Below are positions 5,551-15,428 of a DNA stretch of 23,361 nt, piece by piece; within the stretch, counting starts at the first letter, position 1, and each line of letters starts with the position of its first letter. The notes below the pieces were generated by a model. The model did no database searches. It worked only from the letters and a program-made list of their open reading frames with translations, and was not told where the DNA came from. The stretch covers positions 1 through 23,361 of the forward strand of contig CAMPCG010000009.1 of assembly GCA_946644025.1 (NCBI GenBank), read 5' to 3'. The DNA is from an uncultured Prevotellaceae bacterium (GTDB lineage Bacteria > Bacteroidota > Bacteroidia > Bacteroidales > Bacteroidaceae). The position numbers and the translations under genes were made by a program.

Positions 5551-8142
5551 ATGATCATCAACCGATTTCTCAATGTCGCCGTTCTGGCAGCGCTGCTGGC
5601 CAGTGGCAGTGGTCTGTTGTCGTCGTGCGACAAGTACGACCTCGACGAGCGCACCCCCGAGGGCTGGGGTTCGAGCATCTACAGCTGGCTCGACGAGGCA
5701 GGCAACTACACGACCACCGTGCGCATGATAGACGAGCTGGGCTACCGCGAGGTGCTGGCCAAGACAGGCTCCAAGACCCTCTTCGTGGCCGACGACGCTG
5801 CCTACGAGCGGTTCTTCCAGCACAACACCTGGGGTGCGAAGTCGTACTCCGACCTGACCATTTCACAGAAGAAGTTGCTGCTCTTCGGCAGCATGATGAA
5901 CAACTCGCTGCAGCTCAACTCGCTGCCCAGCGTGCAGGGCAACCCGCCGCGCGAGGGCGAGAGTATGCGCCGCTTCGCCTCGAGCTCGCCTTTCGACTCG
6001 GTGACCATCATGCAGCCCGCCCAGATGCCCGACAACCGCTACTGGAAGCGGTTCAAGGACGCGGGGCAACCCATGGTCTGCATGACCGACAACACGGAGA
6101 AGACCCTCGTGCAGTTCATCGAGAAGCTGCTGGTGAACAAGCGCATCACCAACGCCGACTATGACTTCCTCTTTAACAACACCACGCGGCGCGAGGCCGG
6201 CGACGCCAGCATCAACGGCGTGCAGGTGGAGAACCCCAACATCAAGTGCTCCAACGGATTCATACACCAGATGGCCGAGGTCATCACGCCCCTGCCCAAC
6301 ATGGCCGAGCTCATCAGGCAGAAGAGCAACGTCAGCGAATACAACGACCTGCTGGAGCGGTACTGCGCCCCCTACCCCGACCTGCACCCCGACCGCGACG
6401 GGTCGATGACCATGCAGTACAACTTCCTCTACCCCGACCGCAAGGTGGACACGGTCTACCAGAAGCGCTTCTTCTCAAAGAAGTCGCAGGGCGGAGCAGA
6501 GCTTAACAAGTCGCCCGACAACGGCGCCGTGACGCTGCTCAAGTTCGACCCCGAGTGGAACGCCTACTACGCCGGCGACGTCCAGACGGGCAACACCGCC
6601 ATACAGCGCGACATGGCCGTGATGATGGTGCCCAGCAACCAGGCGCTACAGGAGTACTGGACCACCGGCGCGGGCAGAATACTGCGCGACCAGTACGGCA
6701 CGTGGGACAAGGTGCCCGACGACGTCGTCTCAGAGCTTATCAACAACAACATGCTCTCCTCGTTCGTCATCTCCGTGCCGTCGAAGTTCGCCAGCATCCT
6801 CAACGACGCCAACGACCCCATGGGCGTAGACATAGCCGACATCGACTCCGTGTGGCTCGCCTGCAACGGCGCCGTCTATCTTACTAATAAGGTGTACTCG
6901 CCCACGTCGTTCGTCTCGGTGCTCTACCCCGCACTGACCAACGAGTCGATGAAGATACTCTACTGGGCCGCACAGAAGTGCCGCTACAACGTCTACCTCA
7001 ACTCGCTCAACGCGCGCTACAGCCTCTTCATACCCGACAACAACGCCCTGCTGCAGTACATCGACCCCTGCTCCTACGGAAAGGGAAAGACCCAGCTCTT
7101 CCGCTTCCACTGGGACCCCACCAAGGTGGCACAGCAGGACCGCCTGGCCGACGAGCGCGTATGGGCCAGCATCTGGAACTATGACCCCGAGACGGGCGAG
7201 GTGGGCGACTCCATCGGCAAAGCCACCTTCGACGAGATTAAGGACCGCCTGCAGGACATCCTCGACAACCACATCGTCATAGGCGACGTGGAGGACGGCA
7301 AGGAGCTCTACCAGACCAAGGGCGGCACCATCCTGCGCATAGGGCGCTCGGCCGACGGCAACATGACCGTGGCAGGAAGCTACCAGATAGACAACGGCAC
7401 GCCACTGACCGTCTCGAAGGTCTACGACCAGACCGTCGACGGCAACGGAAAGGCATACGTGCTCAGCTCGGAACCCATCATGACCACCCGCAAGAGCGTG
7501 TTCGACGTGCTCGGAGAGCATGAGGAGTTCGCCCTCTTCCACGAAATGCTCGAAGGCAGCGGACTCCTGGAGCGCATCCACGACCGCCAGTACTCCACGC
7601 CCTCGGACAACCTCTCGCCCTTCAACACCTACCACTACACCGTCTACGTGCCCACCAGCGAGAGCATACAGCGGCTCATAGACAGCGGAAAGCTGCCCAC
7701 ATGGGAAATGGTGGAGACAGGAAAGGAAATGGGCAACGAGGAGCAGGCCACGGCCGACTCGCTCAAGATAGTCAACTTCCTGAAATACCACATACAGGAC
7801 AACTCGCTCATCATCGGTGGCGGCAGCGACGACGACGACCACGAGACGGCACTCATCGACTCGAAGACGCAGCGATTCTACCAGCTCCACACGTGGCTCG
7901 ACGGCAACACCCTCACCATACGCGACAACGCTACCTACGAGTGGGCCATCGCCAACGGAAAGACGGGCAGCGAGGAGTACAACGCCCGGCTGGCAAAGGT
8001 CGTCACCAGCAGCGGACTCTACAACCTCATGGCCCGGGAGTACCAGTACAACTCCACCTCGGCCAACAACGCCAGCCAGATACAGACCACCTCGGCTGCC
8101 ATCATACACCTCATCGACAAACCGCTAATATATAAGGAATAA
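5551..8142 (+). CDS. Multi-domain fasciclin (FAS1) surface lipoprotein, first gene of Sus operon
   Basis: An 863-residue lipoprotein. Its signal peptide ends in the lipobox LLSS|C (Cys26), followed by the acidic DKYDLDE, which fits the Bacteroidota surface-export signal. At least four FAS1-like modules can be seen from their core strands: TLFVADDAAYERF (about 77), MAVMMVPSNQALQEYW (about 354), YSLFIPDNNALLQYI (about 490) and YTVYVPTSESIQRLI (about 696). Closing motifs such as NGFIHQMAEVITPLPNM resemble the usual GVIHxID end of a FAS1 domain. FAS1 domains mediate adhesion or ligand binding, and the ligand here is unknown. Its position ahead of a SusC/SusD pair suggests an accessory binding role at that transporter (inference). 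The start follows a good -7 box by about 30 nt. A large hairpin lies between it and susC. Confidence 0.8.
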   Translation: MIINRFLNVAVLAALLASGSGLLSSCDKYDLDERTPEGWGSSIYSWLDEAGNYTTTVRMIDELGYREVLAKTGSKTLFVADDAAYERFFQHNTWGAKSYSDLTISQKKLLLFGSMMNNSLQLNSLPSVQGNPPREGESMRRFASSSPFDSVTIMQPAQMPDNRYWKRFKDAGQPMVCMTDNTEKTLVQFIEKLLVNKRITNADYDFLFNNTTRREAGDASINGVQVENPNIKCSNGFIHQMAEVITPLPNMAELIRQKSNVSEYNDLLERYCAPYPDLHPDRDGSMTMQYNFLYPDRKVDTVYQKRFFSKKSQGGAELNKSPDNGAVTLLKFDPEWNAYYAGDVQTGNTAIQRDMAVMMVPSNQALQEYWTTGAGRILRDQYGTWDKVPDDVVSELINNNMLSSFVISVPSKFASILNDANDPMGVDIADIDSVWLACNGAVYLTNKVYSPTSFVSVLYPALTNESMKILYWAAQKCRYNVYLNSLNARYSLFIPDNNALLQYIDPCSYGKGKTQLFRFHWDPTKVAQQDRLADERVWASIWNYDPETGEVGDSIGKATFDEIKDRLQDILDNHIVIGDVEDGKELYQTKGGTILRIGRSADGNMTVAGSYQIDNGTPLTVSKVYDQTVDGNGKAYVLSSEPIMTTRKSVFDVLGEHEEFALFHEMLEGSGLLERIHDRQYSTPSDNLSPFNTYHYTVYVPTSESIQRLIDSGKLPTWEMVETGKEMGNEEQATADSLKIVNFLKYHIQDNSLIIGGGSDDDDHETALIDSKTQRFYQLHTWLDGNTLTIRDNATYEWAIANGKTGSEEYNARLAKVVTSSGLYNLMAREYQYNSTSANNASQIQTTSAAIIHLIDKPLIYKE

Positions 8143-8148
8143 GCCCCC

Positions 8149-8227
8149 GGCCCCCACCAACCTCCCCCCGAGGGGGAGGCTTAAGCCGGGAAAGCCTACC
8201 CCTCAAGGGGGGAGGTTGGTGGGGGCC
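8149..8227. repeat. Large GC-rich inverted repeat between FAS1 gene and susC
   Basis: Outer arms 8149-8169 and 8207-8227 are perfectly complementary (21 bp, with CCACCAACCTCC). Inner arms 8170-8182 and 8192-8204 pair with one mismatch around a 9-nt loop. There is no T run on either strand, so it is not a standard terminator. Its style (C-rich arms, hairpin) resembles the elements at 820-920 and 22208-22325, although the arm sequences differ. In the transcript it would form a very stable hairpin that could set the FAS1:SusC ratio (inference). Confidence 0.75.
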
Positions 8228-8256
8228 AGGAGGTCCTGGAGGCTCCTCAACACCCG

Positions 8257-8287
8257 CAGCCACCATTCCCGATGCGTCAGCATCGGG
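8257..8287. repeat. Dispersed palindromic repeat, intergenic copy
   Basis: A 31-bp sequence made of CAGCCACCATT plus the palindrome CCCGATGC-GTCA-GCATCGGG. It matches 19753-19783 at 29 of 31 positions, and the two differences lie opposite each other in the stem (T:A here, C:G there). It lies in the leader of susC. Confidence 0.75.
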
Positions 8288-8298
8288 CTTCCATCCCC

Positions 8299-8340
8299 CC
8301 CAACACCCATCACCCAACACCGATCACCCATCACCCAACA
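8299..8340. repeat. Six 7-bp repeats just upstream of susC
   Basis: Consecutive heptamers of the form CCCAWCA (CCCAACA, CCCATCA, CCCAACA, CCGATCA, CCCATCA, CCCAACA) end 5 nt before the susC ATG at 8346. There is no Shine-Dalgarno sequence, so this unstructured C/A-rich run is the immediate translation-initiation region. Confidence 0.75.
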
Positions 8341-8345
8341 CCCCC

Positions 8346-11300
8346 ATGAACACCAAAATAAACAAACGGCTCCTGATAGGCCTCTCGCTCATCATCTGCC
8401 ATCTGTCATCAGCTCGCGCCCAGAGCACCGGCGACATCATCAGCGGCACCGTCACTGATGAATTCGGCCCCGTCATGCGAGCCAACGTCGTGGAAATAGA
8501 TGCCGCCAACCGTATCGTATCGTCGGCCGTCACCGACCTCAGCGGAAACTTCTCCTTCAAACTGAAAAACCCGAAGAACAAGCTGCGCATCACCTACGTA
8601 GGCTACAAGACCGTCACGCTGCCCTTCAACAAGACCAACTTCAAGGTGCGTATGCAAGACGCCACGCAGCTGAAGGAAGTGACCGTCTCAGCCAAGAAGA
8701 AGACCCAAGGCTCGGGACTCGCCATACCCGTCGACGAAATATCGACCGCACAGCAGAGCATCTCCATGAGCGAGTTTGAAGGACTCTCGATAACCACCGT
8801 CGACGAGGCGCTGCAGGGACGTATCGCCGGACTCGACATCGTGGCCAACAGCGGTAACCTCGGCTCAGGAACGTCCATGCGACTGCGCGGCGTGTCGTCC
8901 ATCAACGGCTCGTCGGAACCGCTCATCGTCGTCGACGGAAACGTGTGGGAGACCAACACCAACGACTTCGACTTCAACAGCGCCAACGAGGAGAAATTTG
9001 CCGAGCTGCTCAACGTCAACCCCGAGGACATTGAGAGCATCTCAGTGCTCAAGGACGCCGCCGCCACCGCCATCTGGGGTTCGCAAGGCTCCAACGGTGT
9101 CATCGAAATCAAGACCAAGCGCGGCGTGCGCGGCAAGACGCGCGTGAACTACAGCTTCCGACTGACCGGCACCTACCAGCCCAACGGCTACAAAATGCTC
9201 AACGGCGACGAGTACACCATGCTGCTCAAGGAGGAATACTTCAACCCGCAGATGAGCGACGCCGCCAGCAACATCAAGGAGCTGAACTACGACCCGTCGT
9301 TCTCAGAATATGAGATGTATAACAACAACACCGACTGGCTGAAGGAGGTGAAGAAGGTGGGCTGGCGCCAGAACCACTACCTCGCACTCACCGGAGGCGG
9401 CGAGAAGGCCCACTTCCGCATCGGTGCCGGCTACGACCACGAGACGGGCTCCATCATCGAGCAGAAGCTCAACCGCTTCACTTCGCGCGTGAACCTCGAC
9501 TACTTCGTCAGCGACCGCATCAAGATTGAGACCAACATCGCCCTGACCTACACCAAGAACAACAAGAACGCCGGAGACCTGCTCTCGCTGGCATACAGGC
9601 GTATGCCTAACCTCTCGATTTACGAGCAGGACCCCGTCACGGGCGTAGACCTCAACGACTACTACTCCATCCTGCCCACCGTGTCGCCGGAACTGAACGA
9701 CCAGCGCGAGAGCAACAACTCGTCCATACCCAACCCCGTGGCACTGGCCTATCTGGCAAAGAACAAGGAGACGAGCTACAACATCACGCCTGAGTTCAAG
9801 CTGAACTATCGACTGCTGGGACTCGACGAAGAGCATCACCGACTGGACTATGAGGGCAAGGTCGTCTTTAACATCTTCAACCGATACAACGACATGTACA
9901 TGCCCCAGTCGCTGAACACCATGGGCTGGAACAACAGCGAGAGCAACAAGGTGACGTCGAACTCAGACAAGAGCCTGGGCATCACCACTACCCACACGCT
10001 GACCTACACGCCACACTTCACGAACAAAGACCACTCGCTGACCATGATGCTGCGCGGCCAGCTGACCAGCGGCACCTCGTCGTCGCAGTCGACGGCCCTC
10101 TCCGGACTGCCCAGCGGCACCATCCAGAGCACTGCTGCCGAAGGCATCATCAGGAACGTGGGCACTGGCAGTGGACAGTGGCGCAGCATCTACTTCACCT
10201 ATTCGGCCCACTATGCCTACAAGGGCCGCTACATGGTGGACTTCAGCGTGCGCCGCGACGGCAGCACCAAGTTTGGCGACGACCAGCGATGGGGTAACTT
10301 CCCCGCACTCTCACTGCGCTGGAACATCGGCAAGGAGCCCTGGTTCCAGAAGGCACTGCCCTTCATCTCCATGTTCTCCATCCGTCCGGGATGGGGCATC
10401 GTGGGCCGACAGCCCGGCAGCGAGGGACTCTTCTACAGCAAGTACACCAACGGCAGAGGATACCTCAACCAGGGCAGCACAGCGCCCTCGAACATCCAGA
10501 TGAAAAACCTGAAGTGGGAACAGAAGGAGACCTACAACCTCGGTACCGACTTCGGATTCTTCAAAGACCGCATCACCGGTAACGTGGAACTCTACTGGCA
10601 GTACACCAGCGACCTGCTCATGGCCAACAGAGGCATACCCACCTCGTCGGGCTACCCCTCGCTGGCCTACCAGAACGTGGGCGACATGAGAAACATTGGC
10701 TGGGAGTTCAACCTCAACGGCAACCGCATCATCAAGGCCGGAAAGTTCTCGGCCGACTTCAACATCACCTTCGCCAACAACAAGAACGAGATTACCTCGA
10801 TGGACGAGACCTGTCTGGCATCGCTCAACAATGAGTTCAACCGCCAGAATGGCTCCTACCTCACCCGCGTGGAGCTGAACACCGCTATGGGTTCCATCTA
10901 CGGATTCCGCTACAAGGGCGTCTATCAGTACAGCGACTACTCGCCCGAGGAGATAAAGGGCGTGAGCGGTCCCAACGCCCCCGTGGCACGCGACGCCGCC
11001 GGCAACGTCATCGTCGACGAGAACGGCATGACCACCCCGATGATGTTCTGCTACACCGGCTCGAAGGACGAGTCGAAGGTGTTCCGCGGCGGCGATGCCA
11101 TCTACGACGACATCAACCACGACGGACAGATTGACGAGCTCGACATCGTCTACCTCGGCTCCTCGCTGCCTAAGTTCACCGGCGGTTTCGGATTCAAGCT
11201 CCACTTCGGCCGCCTGTCGTGGAACAACCAGTTCAACTTCCGCTACGGCAACAAGATTATCAATGCCGCACGCATGAACGCCGAGAAGATGTACGACAAC

Positions 11301-11657
11301 AACAACCAGAGCGCCGCCGTGAACTGGCGCTGGCGCGTGGAGGGCGACATCACCGAGATTCCCCGCGCACTGCGTCAGGCCGGCTACAACTACCTCGGCT
11401 CCGACCGCTTCGTCGAGGACGGCTCGTTCATCCGCCTGAACTACTCGCAGCTGAGCTATTCGCTCGACCCGAAGGTCATCAAGAACTGGGGACTGTCACA
11501 GCTCAGCTTCTACCTCTCGGCCAACAACCTATTCGTACTGACCAAATACTCGGGCGCCGACCCCGAAGTGGGCTATGGCTCCATGGGCATCGTGACCGAC
11601 AATGCACAGACACCGCGTGCCAAGTCGTTCACCCTGGGCGTGACCGTTCAATTCTAA
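8346..11657 (+). CDS. SusC/RagA-type TonB-dependent outer-membrane transporter (first)
   Basis: A 1103-residue receptor that would import oligosaccharides across the outer membrane with TonB energy and the following SusD lid. Domains in order: signal peptide 1-25 (ending SSARA|Q); carboxypeptidase-regulatory-like beta domain about 31-112 (ISGTVTDEFGPV...LSGNFSFKL...ITYVGYKT); plug about 120-260, with VDEALQGRIAGLDI, the SusC-type motif MRLRGVSSIN...PLIVVDG and DIESISVLKDAAATAIWGS; then a long beta-barrel ending SFTLGVTVQF with a terminal aromatic. The length is normal for SusC. The start is the ATG after the CCCAWCA heptamers. susD begins 38 nt after its stop. The sequence does not tell the substrate. 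Confidence 0.95.
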   Translation: MNTKINKRLLIGLSLIICHLSSARAQSTGDIISGTVTDEFGPVMRANVVEIDAANRIVSSAVTDLSGNFSFKLKNPKNKLRITYVGYKTVTLPFNKTNFKVRMQDATQLKEVTVSAKKKTQGSGLAIPVDEISTAQQSISMSEFEGLSITTVDEALQGRIAGLDIVANSGNLGSGTSMRLRGVSSINGSSEPLIVVDGNVWETNTNDFDFNSANEEKFAELLNVNPEDIESISVLKDAAATAIWGSQGSNGVIEIKTKRGVRGKTRVNYSFRLTGTYQPNGYKMLNGDEYTMLLKEEYFNPQMSDAASNIKELNYDPSFSEYEMYNNNTDWLKEVKKVGWRQNHYLALTGGGEKAHFRIGAGYDHETGSIIEQKLNRFTSRVNLDYFVSDRIKIETNIALTYTKNNKNAGDLLSLAYRRMPNLSIYEQDPVTGVDLNDYYSILPTVSPELNDQRESNNSSIPNPVALAYLAKNKETSYNITPEFKLNYRLLGLDEEHHRLDYEGKVVFNIFNRYNDMYMPQSLNTMGWNNSESNKVTSNSDKSLGITTTHTLTYTPHFTNKDHSLTMMLRGQLTSGTSSSQSTALSGLPSGTIQSTAAEGIIRNVGTGSGQWRSIYFTYSAHYAYKGRYMVDFSVRRDGSTKFGDDQRWGNFPALSLRWNIGKEPWFQKALPFISMFSIRPGWGIVGRQPGSEGLFYSKYTNGRGYLNQGSTAPSNIQMKNLKWEQKETYNLGTDFGFFKDRITGNVELYWQYTSDLLMANRGIPTSSGYPSLAYQNVGDMRNIGWEFNLNGNRIIKAGKFSADFNITFANNKNEITSMDETCLASLNNEFNRQNGSYLTRVELNTAMGSIYGFRYKGVYQYSDYSPEEIKGVSGPNAPVARDAAGNVIVDENGMTTPMMFCYTGSKDESKVFRGGDAIYDDINHDGQIDELDIVYLGSSLPKFTGGFGFKLHFGRLSWNNQFNFRYGNKIINAARMNAEKMYDNNNQSAAVNWRWRVEGDITEIPRALRQAGYNYLGSDRFVEDGSFIRLNYSQLSYSLDPKVIKNWGLSQLSFYLSANNLFVLTKYSGADPEVGYGSMGIVTDNAQTPRAKSFTLGVTVQF

Positions 11658-11666
11658 ATGGAAGAC

Positions 11667-11694
11667 TGATAATTGATAATTGAAGATTGTAGAT
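11667..11694. repeat. Heptamer run between susC and susD
   Basis: Four 7-bp units (TGATAAT twice, TGAAGAT, TGTAGAT) fill the linker and end 1 nt before the susD ATG at 11696. The unit sequence differs from that upstream of susC, but the period and placement are the same. Confidence 0.65.
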
Positions 11695-11695
11695 T

Positions 11696-13408
11696 ATGAA
11701 GACCAAGATATATAAAAAGGTAGCCACCTGTCTCCTTTGCTGCAACATCGTTGCAGCCTTCACCAGTTGCAACGACTTCCTCGACATCCTCCCGATGAAC
11801 GAAGTGGTGCTCGAGAACTACTGGACTGAGAAGGGCGACGTGACGAGCGTGCGCAACAGCTGCTACGAGTCGCTGTGCAGCTCCGACGCCCTGTCGCGCA
11901 TCGGCATCTGGGGCGAGCTGCGCTCCGACAACATGTTTGCCGGCGCAAACATTCCCAACGACGTCAGCGAGGTGCTCAAGGAGAACATCCTCTCCTCTAA
12001 CCCCTACTGCAACTGGTCCGAGCTTTACCGGTGCATCAACCGCTGCAACACCGTGGCCTACTATGCCCCCAAGGTGCAGGCCATCGACCCCAACTACAGC
12101 GAGGCCGAGATGAGGGCCGACGTGGCCGAGGTTTCGACGCTGCGCGACCTGTGCTATTTCTTCCTGATACGCACCTTCCGCGACGTGCCCTACAGCCGCA
12201 AGCCGAGCATCGACGACACGCAGACCTACATCCTTCCCGCCACGAAGTTCGACGACGTGCTCGACTCGCTCATCACCGACCTGGAGAGCGTGAAGAACGA
12301 CGCCGTGCGCCGCTACGAGCTGGAGCGCGTCAACGGCAGCAGCTATTACTTCCCCGAGGTGAACTCCAGCCGCATCACCCGCGTGGCCGTCTGGGCCCTG
12401 CTGGCCGACCTCTACCTGTGGAAGGAAGACTGGGACAACGCCATACGCTATGCCGACATGGTCATCGACTACAAGCGCCAGCAGTATGACGAGCTGAAGG
12501 ACCGCGTGGGCGACATCCGCGAGATTGGACTCATCGACGAGGTGCCCATGCTCCTGGAGTGTCCCGACGGCAGCGGCGACACCGGCGGCAACGCCTACAA
12601 CAGCATCTTCGGAACGGGAAACTCCTTCGAGAGCATCTTCGAGCTATACTTCTCCTCACGCCAGAACCAGGAGAACTCATGGGTGCGCGACTACTATGGC
12701 AACGACAACACCCCCAACGGACGCCTGCGCGGCAACGCCCTCACCTTCGGCACCAGCCTGCTCGACGTCATCCAGAACAAGGTGCCCCTCTACAAGTCTA
12801 CCGACGGCCGCTTCTTCGAGTGCTTCCGCGTGAACGGCTCGTCGCTCAACATCGGCAAGTACGTCAACAGCACTGTGAGCTACCAGACACGCGCCGTCAC
12901 CAACGAGAACAGCCTGCGCCTGAGCAACGAATTTCGCGGCAACAACACCGCCCCCTGGATATTCTACCGCCTGTCTGACATGCTGCTCATCAAGGCCGAG
13001 GCCCTGGTGCAGCGCGGCATGGAGGGCGACATGGAGGAGGCCTTCAAGATGGTGAACATCGTCAACAAGCGCGCCAACAACCTCACCCAGTCGCTCAAGG
13101 AGACCGACTACCTCAACTCCAAGAACGCCATGGAGAACCTGGTCTTCGACGAGCGCCGCCGAGAGTTCATGTTCGAGGGCAAGCGCTGGTACGACCTCGT
13201 GCGCCGCTCGCGCCGCGACGGCAACACCGCCTACCTGGTGGCTGCCGTGAAGAGCAAATACGAGCAGAACGCCAACGCCATCGCCATCAAGATGGCCGAC
13301 CCAAACATCATCTACTTCCCCTACGCCAAGAGCGAGATGAAGGTGAACCCCATGCTGGAGCAGAACCCGGCCTACACCAACGGCGAGGACTCAGAGTACA
13401 GCCGGTAA
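11696..13408 (+). CDS. SusD/RagB-type glycan-binding lipoprotein (first)
   Basis: A 570-residue surface lipoprotein forming the lid of the SusC transporter encoded just upstream. The signal peptide ends FTS|C (Cys25), followed by NDFLDILP, the typical SusD start. SusD/RagB features follow: an N-terminal TPR-like helical part with YRCINRCNTVAYYAP and VAEVSTLRDLCYFFLIRTFRDVPYS; the C-terminal block YRLSDMLLIKAEALVQRG; and DERRREFMFEGKRWYDLVRRSR near the end. The length is in the normal range. The order susC-susD with a short linker is the standard pair. The ligand cannot be read from the sequence. Confidence 0.95.
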   Translation: MKTKIYKKVATCLLCCNIVAAFTSCNDFLDILPMNEVVLENYWTEKGDVTSVRNSCYESLCSSDALSRIGIWGELRSDNMFAGANIPNDVSEVLKENILSSNPYCNWSELYRCINRCNTVAYYAPKVQAIDPNYSEAEMRADVAEVSTLRDLCYFFLIRTFRDVPYSRKPSIDDTQTYILPATKFDDVLDSLITDLESVKNDAVRRYELERVNGSSYYFPEVNSSRITRVAVWALLADLYLWKEDWDNAIRYADMVIDYKRQQYDELKDRVGDIREIGLIDEVPMLLECPDGSGDTGGNAYNSIFGTGNSFESIFELYFSSRQNQENSWVRDYYGNDNTPNGRLRGNALTFGTSLLDVIQNKVPLYKSTDGRFFECFRVNGSSLNIGKYVNSTVSYQTRAVTNENSLRLSNEFRGNNTAPWIFYRLSDMLLIKAEALVQRGMEGDMEEAFKMVNIVNKRANNLTQSLKETDYLNSKNAMENLVFDERRREFMFEGKRWYDLVRRSRRDGNTAYLVAAVKSKYEQNANAIAIKMADPNIIYFPYAKSEMKVNPMLEQNPAYTNGEDSEYSR

Positions 13409-13413
13409 ATAAC

Positions 13414-13528
13414 AGTTAATAGTTTATAGTTAATAGTTTATAGCTATGATTACAAATATAAAAAACAAGGTGAAATGGGTAGCATGCGCAGCACTGTTCA
13501 CCATTCACTGCCCTCTATTCACTAGCTG
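13414..13528 (+). repeat. Linker-plus-signal-peptide cassette, copy A
   Basis: 115 bp aligned without gaps to 20327-20441, with about 14 differences counted by eye. It covers four AGTTWAT heptamers (13414-13441), the start codon, and the whole lipoprotein signal sequence up to the lipobox. The mature proteins downstream (FAS1 here, SusD there) are unrelated, so similarity stops at the end of the signal peptide. Confidence 0.85.
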
Positions 13529-15428
13529 TGTGGACAACGACGACGTGCCCGAGAACATGTACACCGCCAAGAAGGTGACCGCCGGTGCCTTCCTCGAGGC
13601 TTCCCCCGAGCGCTTCAGCGACTTCACCACCCTGCTCAAGCGCACACCCTATTTCTCCATGATGACGACCTACGGCCGCTACACCCTCTTCGCACCGACC
13701 AACGACGCCATGCAGCGCTTCGTCAAGGACCGCGGCTATGGCTCGGTGGAGGCCATCCCGCAGGGCGTGTGCGACTCCATCGCCCGCACACACATCATGC
13801 GCAGCGGTGCCTACTTCACCAGCGACGTGCCCGAGGGCACCGTGGGCATGAACATGCTCGACGCCTTCATCGTCTGGTCGAGCGACTCCGACGTGGTCAA
13901 CGACAACCACCTCATCTACTACGTGAACAAGAACTCGCGTATGCTGGAGTACAACGACTCCGTCACCAACGGCGTCGTCCACACCCTAGACCACGTCATC
14001 TCGGCCAGCACCGACTTCCTGCCCGAGAAGATGGAGGAGGACAGCACCATCTCCCTCTTCTGCGAGGCACTGCGCCTGACGGGCATGGCCGACTCGCTCC
14101 ACAACTACATTGACGACACCTACAGCATAGGGGCCGACTCGGTATACAACGGCACGCAGGAGCGCTGTCTGAACAACGGCAACCCCTACATGACCTGCCT
14201 GTGGGTCTCCACCCGCTACTTCAAGTACACCGCCTTCGTGGAGCCCGACTCGGTCTACCACCGCTACAATATTTATAATATAGACGACCTCAAGGCCTAC
14301 GCCAAGCAGGTCTACGACGCCACCTATCCCGAGGACGCCGGTCTCTACGACGACGACTTCACCAACCGCAAGAACCCGCTCAACCGCTTCGTATCCTACC
14401 ACCTGCTCGACCGCATCGTGGCCTTCAACGAGCTGGTTGGCTCAGACCTCACCAAGGAGTGCTGGAACCCCAACGTCTGCGACCCCGAGGATTTCTACGA
14501 GACGATGTGTCCCGGCACGCTCATGCGCATGGCCCTGCCGGCCAGCCTGGGCACGTTCATCAACCGCAAGGGCTTCAAGAACAACATCTACGGCGACCCC
14601 GAGAACCGCGGCGTGCGCGTACTCTCGCCCTCAGAGTCGGGACGCGTAGACCAGAACGCGCTGAACGGGTACTACCACTATATAGACGACATCCTCACCT
14701 TCTCGCCCCACACGCGCGACGTCATCTTCAACTGCCGTATGCGCTTCGACCCCGCCGTGCTCAGCCCCGACTTCATGAACTGCGACGGCCGTAACCACAA
14801 AGACCAGATTGGCAACACCATACGCGGATTCAAGCAGGGCTACATCAAGGGATGGACGCTGAGCGACGAGAGCTTCGTCGGCGTCACGGGCAACGACATC
14901 TGGTGGCGCTCCTACCTGGGCCACGTGGTCGTCATCACCGGCCGCTTCGACGTCACCTTCAAGCTGCCCCCCGTGCCCAAGAAAGGTACCTACGAGATAC
15001 GCATGGGCTACACCCCCGACGAGGAGCGTGGCGTTATCCAGGCCTACCTGAACGACGTGCCCTGCGGCATCCCCGTCGACATGCGTATCGGAGCCTGGGA
15101 CCCCGAAGTGGGCTCAGTGGCCGACGGTGCCGAGGGCGCTCAGACCGACGAGGAGATAAAGCTGCAGGACAAGGCCCTGCACAACCGCGGATTCCTCAAG
15201 GCCATGGACTGCTGGTTCCAGGGCGGCTACAGCAGCGGCGGCAGCCTGCGCTCGTTCAACCACGGACTGCGCCGCGTGCTCGCCACCGAGAGCATGGACC
15301 CCGAGAAGACCTACTACCTGCGCATGCGCCAGGTGCTGGACGACCCCGAGAAGTACTGTAACTTCAACTATCTCGAGATTTGCCCCAAGAGCGTCTACGG
15401 CAGCCCCGAGGGCGAGGACCAGCACTAA
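13446..15428 (+). CDS. Fasciclin (FAS1) surface lipoprotein with C-terminal beta domain
   Basis: A 660-residue lipoprotein with lipobox LFTS|C (Cys28) followed by the acidic VDNDDVPE. FAS1 domain 1 spans about residues 44-190: FSDFTTLLKRTPYF, YTLFAPTNDAMQRF, and NGVVHTLDHVI at its end. A second, more diverged FAS1 module spans about 205-420 (SLFCEALRLTGMADSL, NRFVSYHLLDRIV, and GYYHYIDDILTFSP closing it). The rest is an uncharacterised C-terminal beta-rich region with RFDVTFKLPPVPKKGTYEIR and AYLNDVPCGIPVDMR, which could be a carbohydrate-binding-like sandwich (inference). It follows susD by 37 nt in the same operon, so it probably acts with that transporter at the cell surface. FAS1 is firm; the ligand is unknown. 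Confidence 0.85.
   Translation: MITNIKNKVKWVACAALFTIHCPLFTSCVDNDDVPENMYTAKKVTAGAFLEASPERFSDFTTLLKRTPYFSMMTTYGRYTLFAPTNDAMQRFVKDRGYGSVEAIPQGVCDSIARTHIMRSGAYFTSDVPEGTVGMNMLDAFIVWSSDSDVVNDNHLIYYVNKNSRMLEYNDSVTNGVVHTLDHVISASTDFLPEKMEEDSTISLFCEALRLTGMADSLHNYIDDTYSIGADSVYNGTQERCLNNGNPYMTCLWVSTRYFKYTAFVEPDSVYHRYNIYNIDDLKAYAKQVYDATYPEDAGLYDDDFTNRKNPLNRFVSYHLLDRIVAFNELVGSDLTKECWNPNVCDPEDFYETMCPGTLMRMALPASLGTFINRKGFKNNIYGDPENRGVRVLSPSESGRVDQNALNGYYHYIDDILTFSPHTRDVIFNCRMRFDPAVLSPDFMNCDGRNHKDQIGNTIRGFKQGYIKGWTLSDESFVGVTGNDIWWRSYLGHVVVITGRFDVTFKLPPVPKKGTYEIRMGYTPDEERGVIQAYLNDVPCGIPVDMRIGAWDPEVGSVADGAEGAQTDEEIKLQDKALHNRGFLKAMDCWFQGGYSSGGSLRSFNHGLRRVLATESMDPEKTYYLRMRQVLDDPEKYCNFNYLEICPKSVYGSPEGEDQH

Noticed and set aside
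6730..8109. 459-residue minus-strand frame opposite the first FAS1 gene
   Set aside because: Same kind of antisense shadow, with no domain and no promoter.
8149..8227. Transcription terminator after the first FAS1 gene
   Set aside because: The hairpin is strong, but no T run follows on the plus strand, and susC follows on the same strand without a recognisable promoter box.
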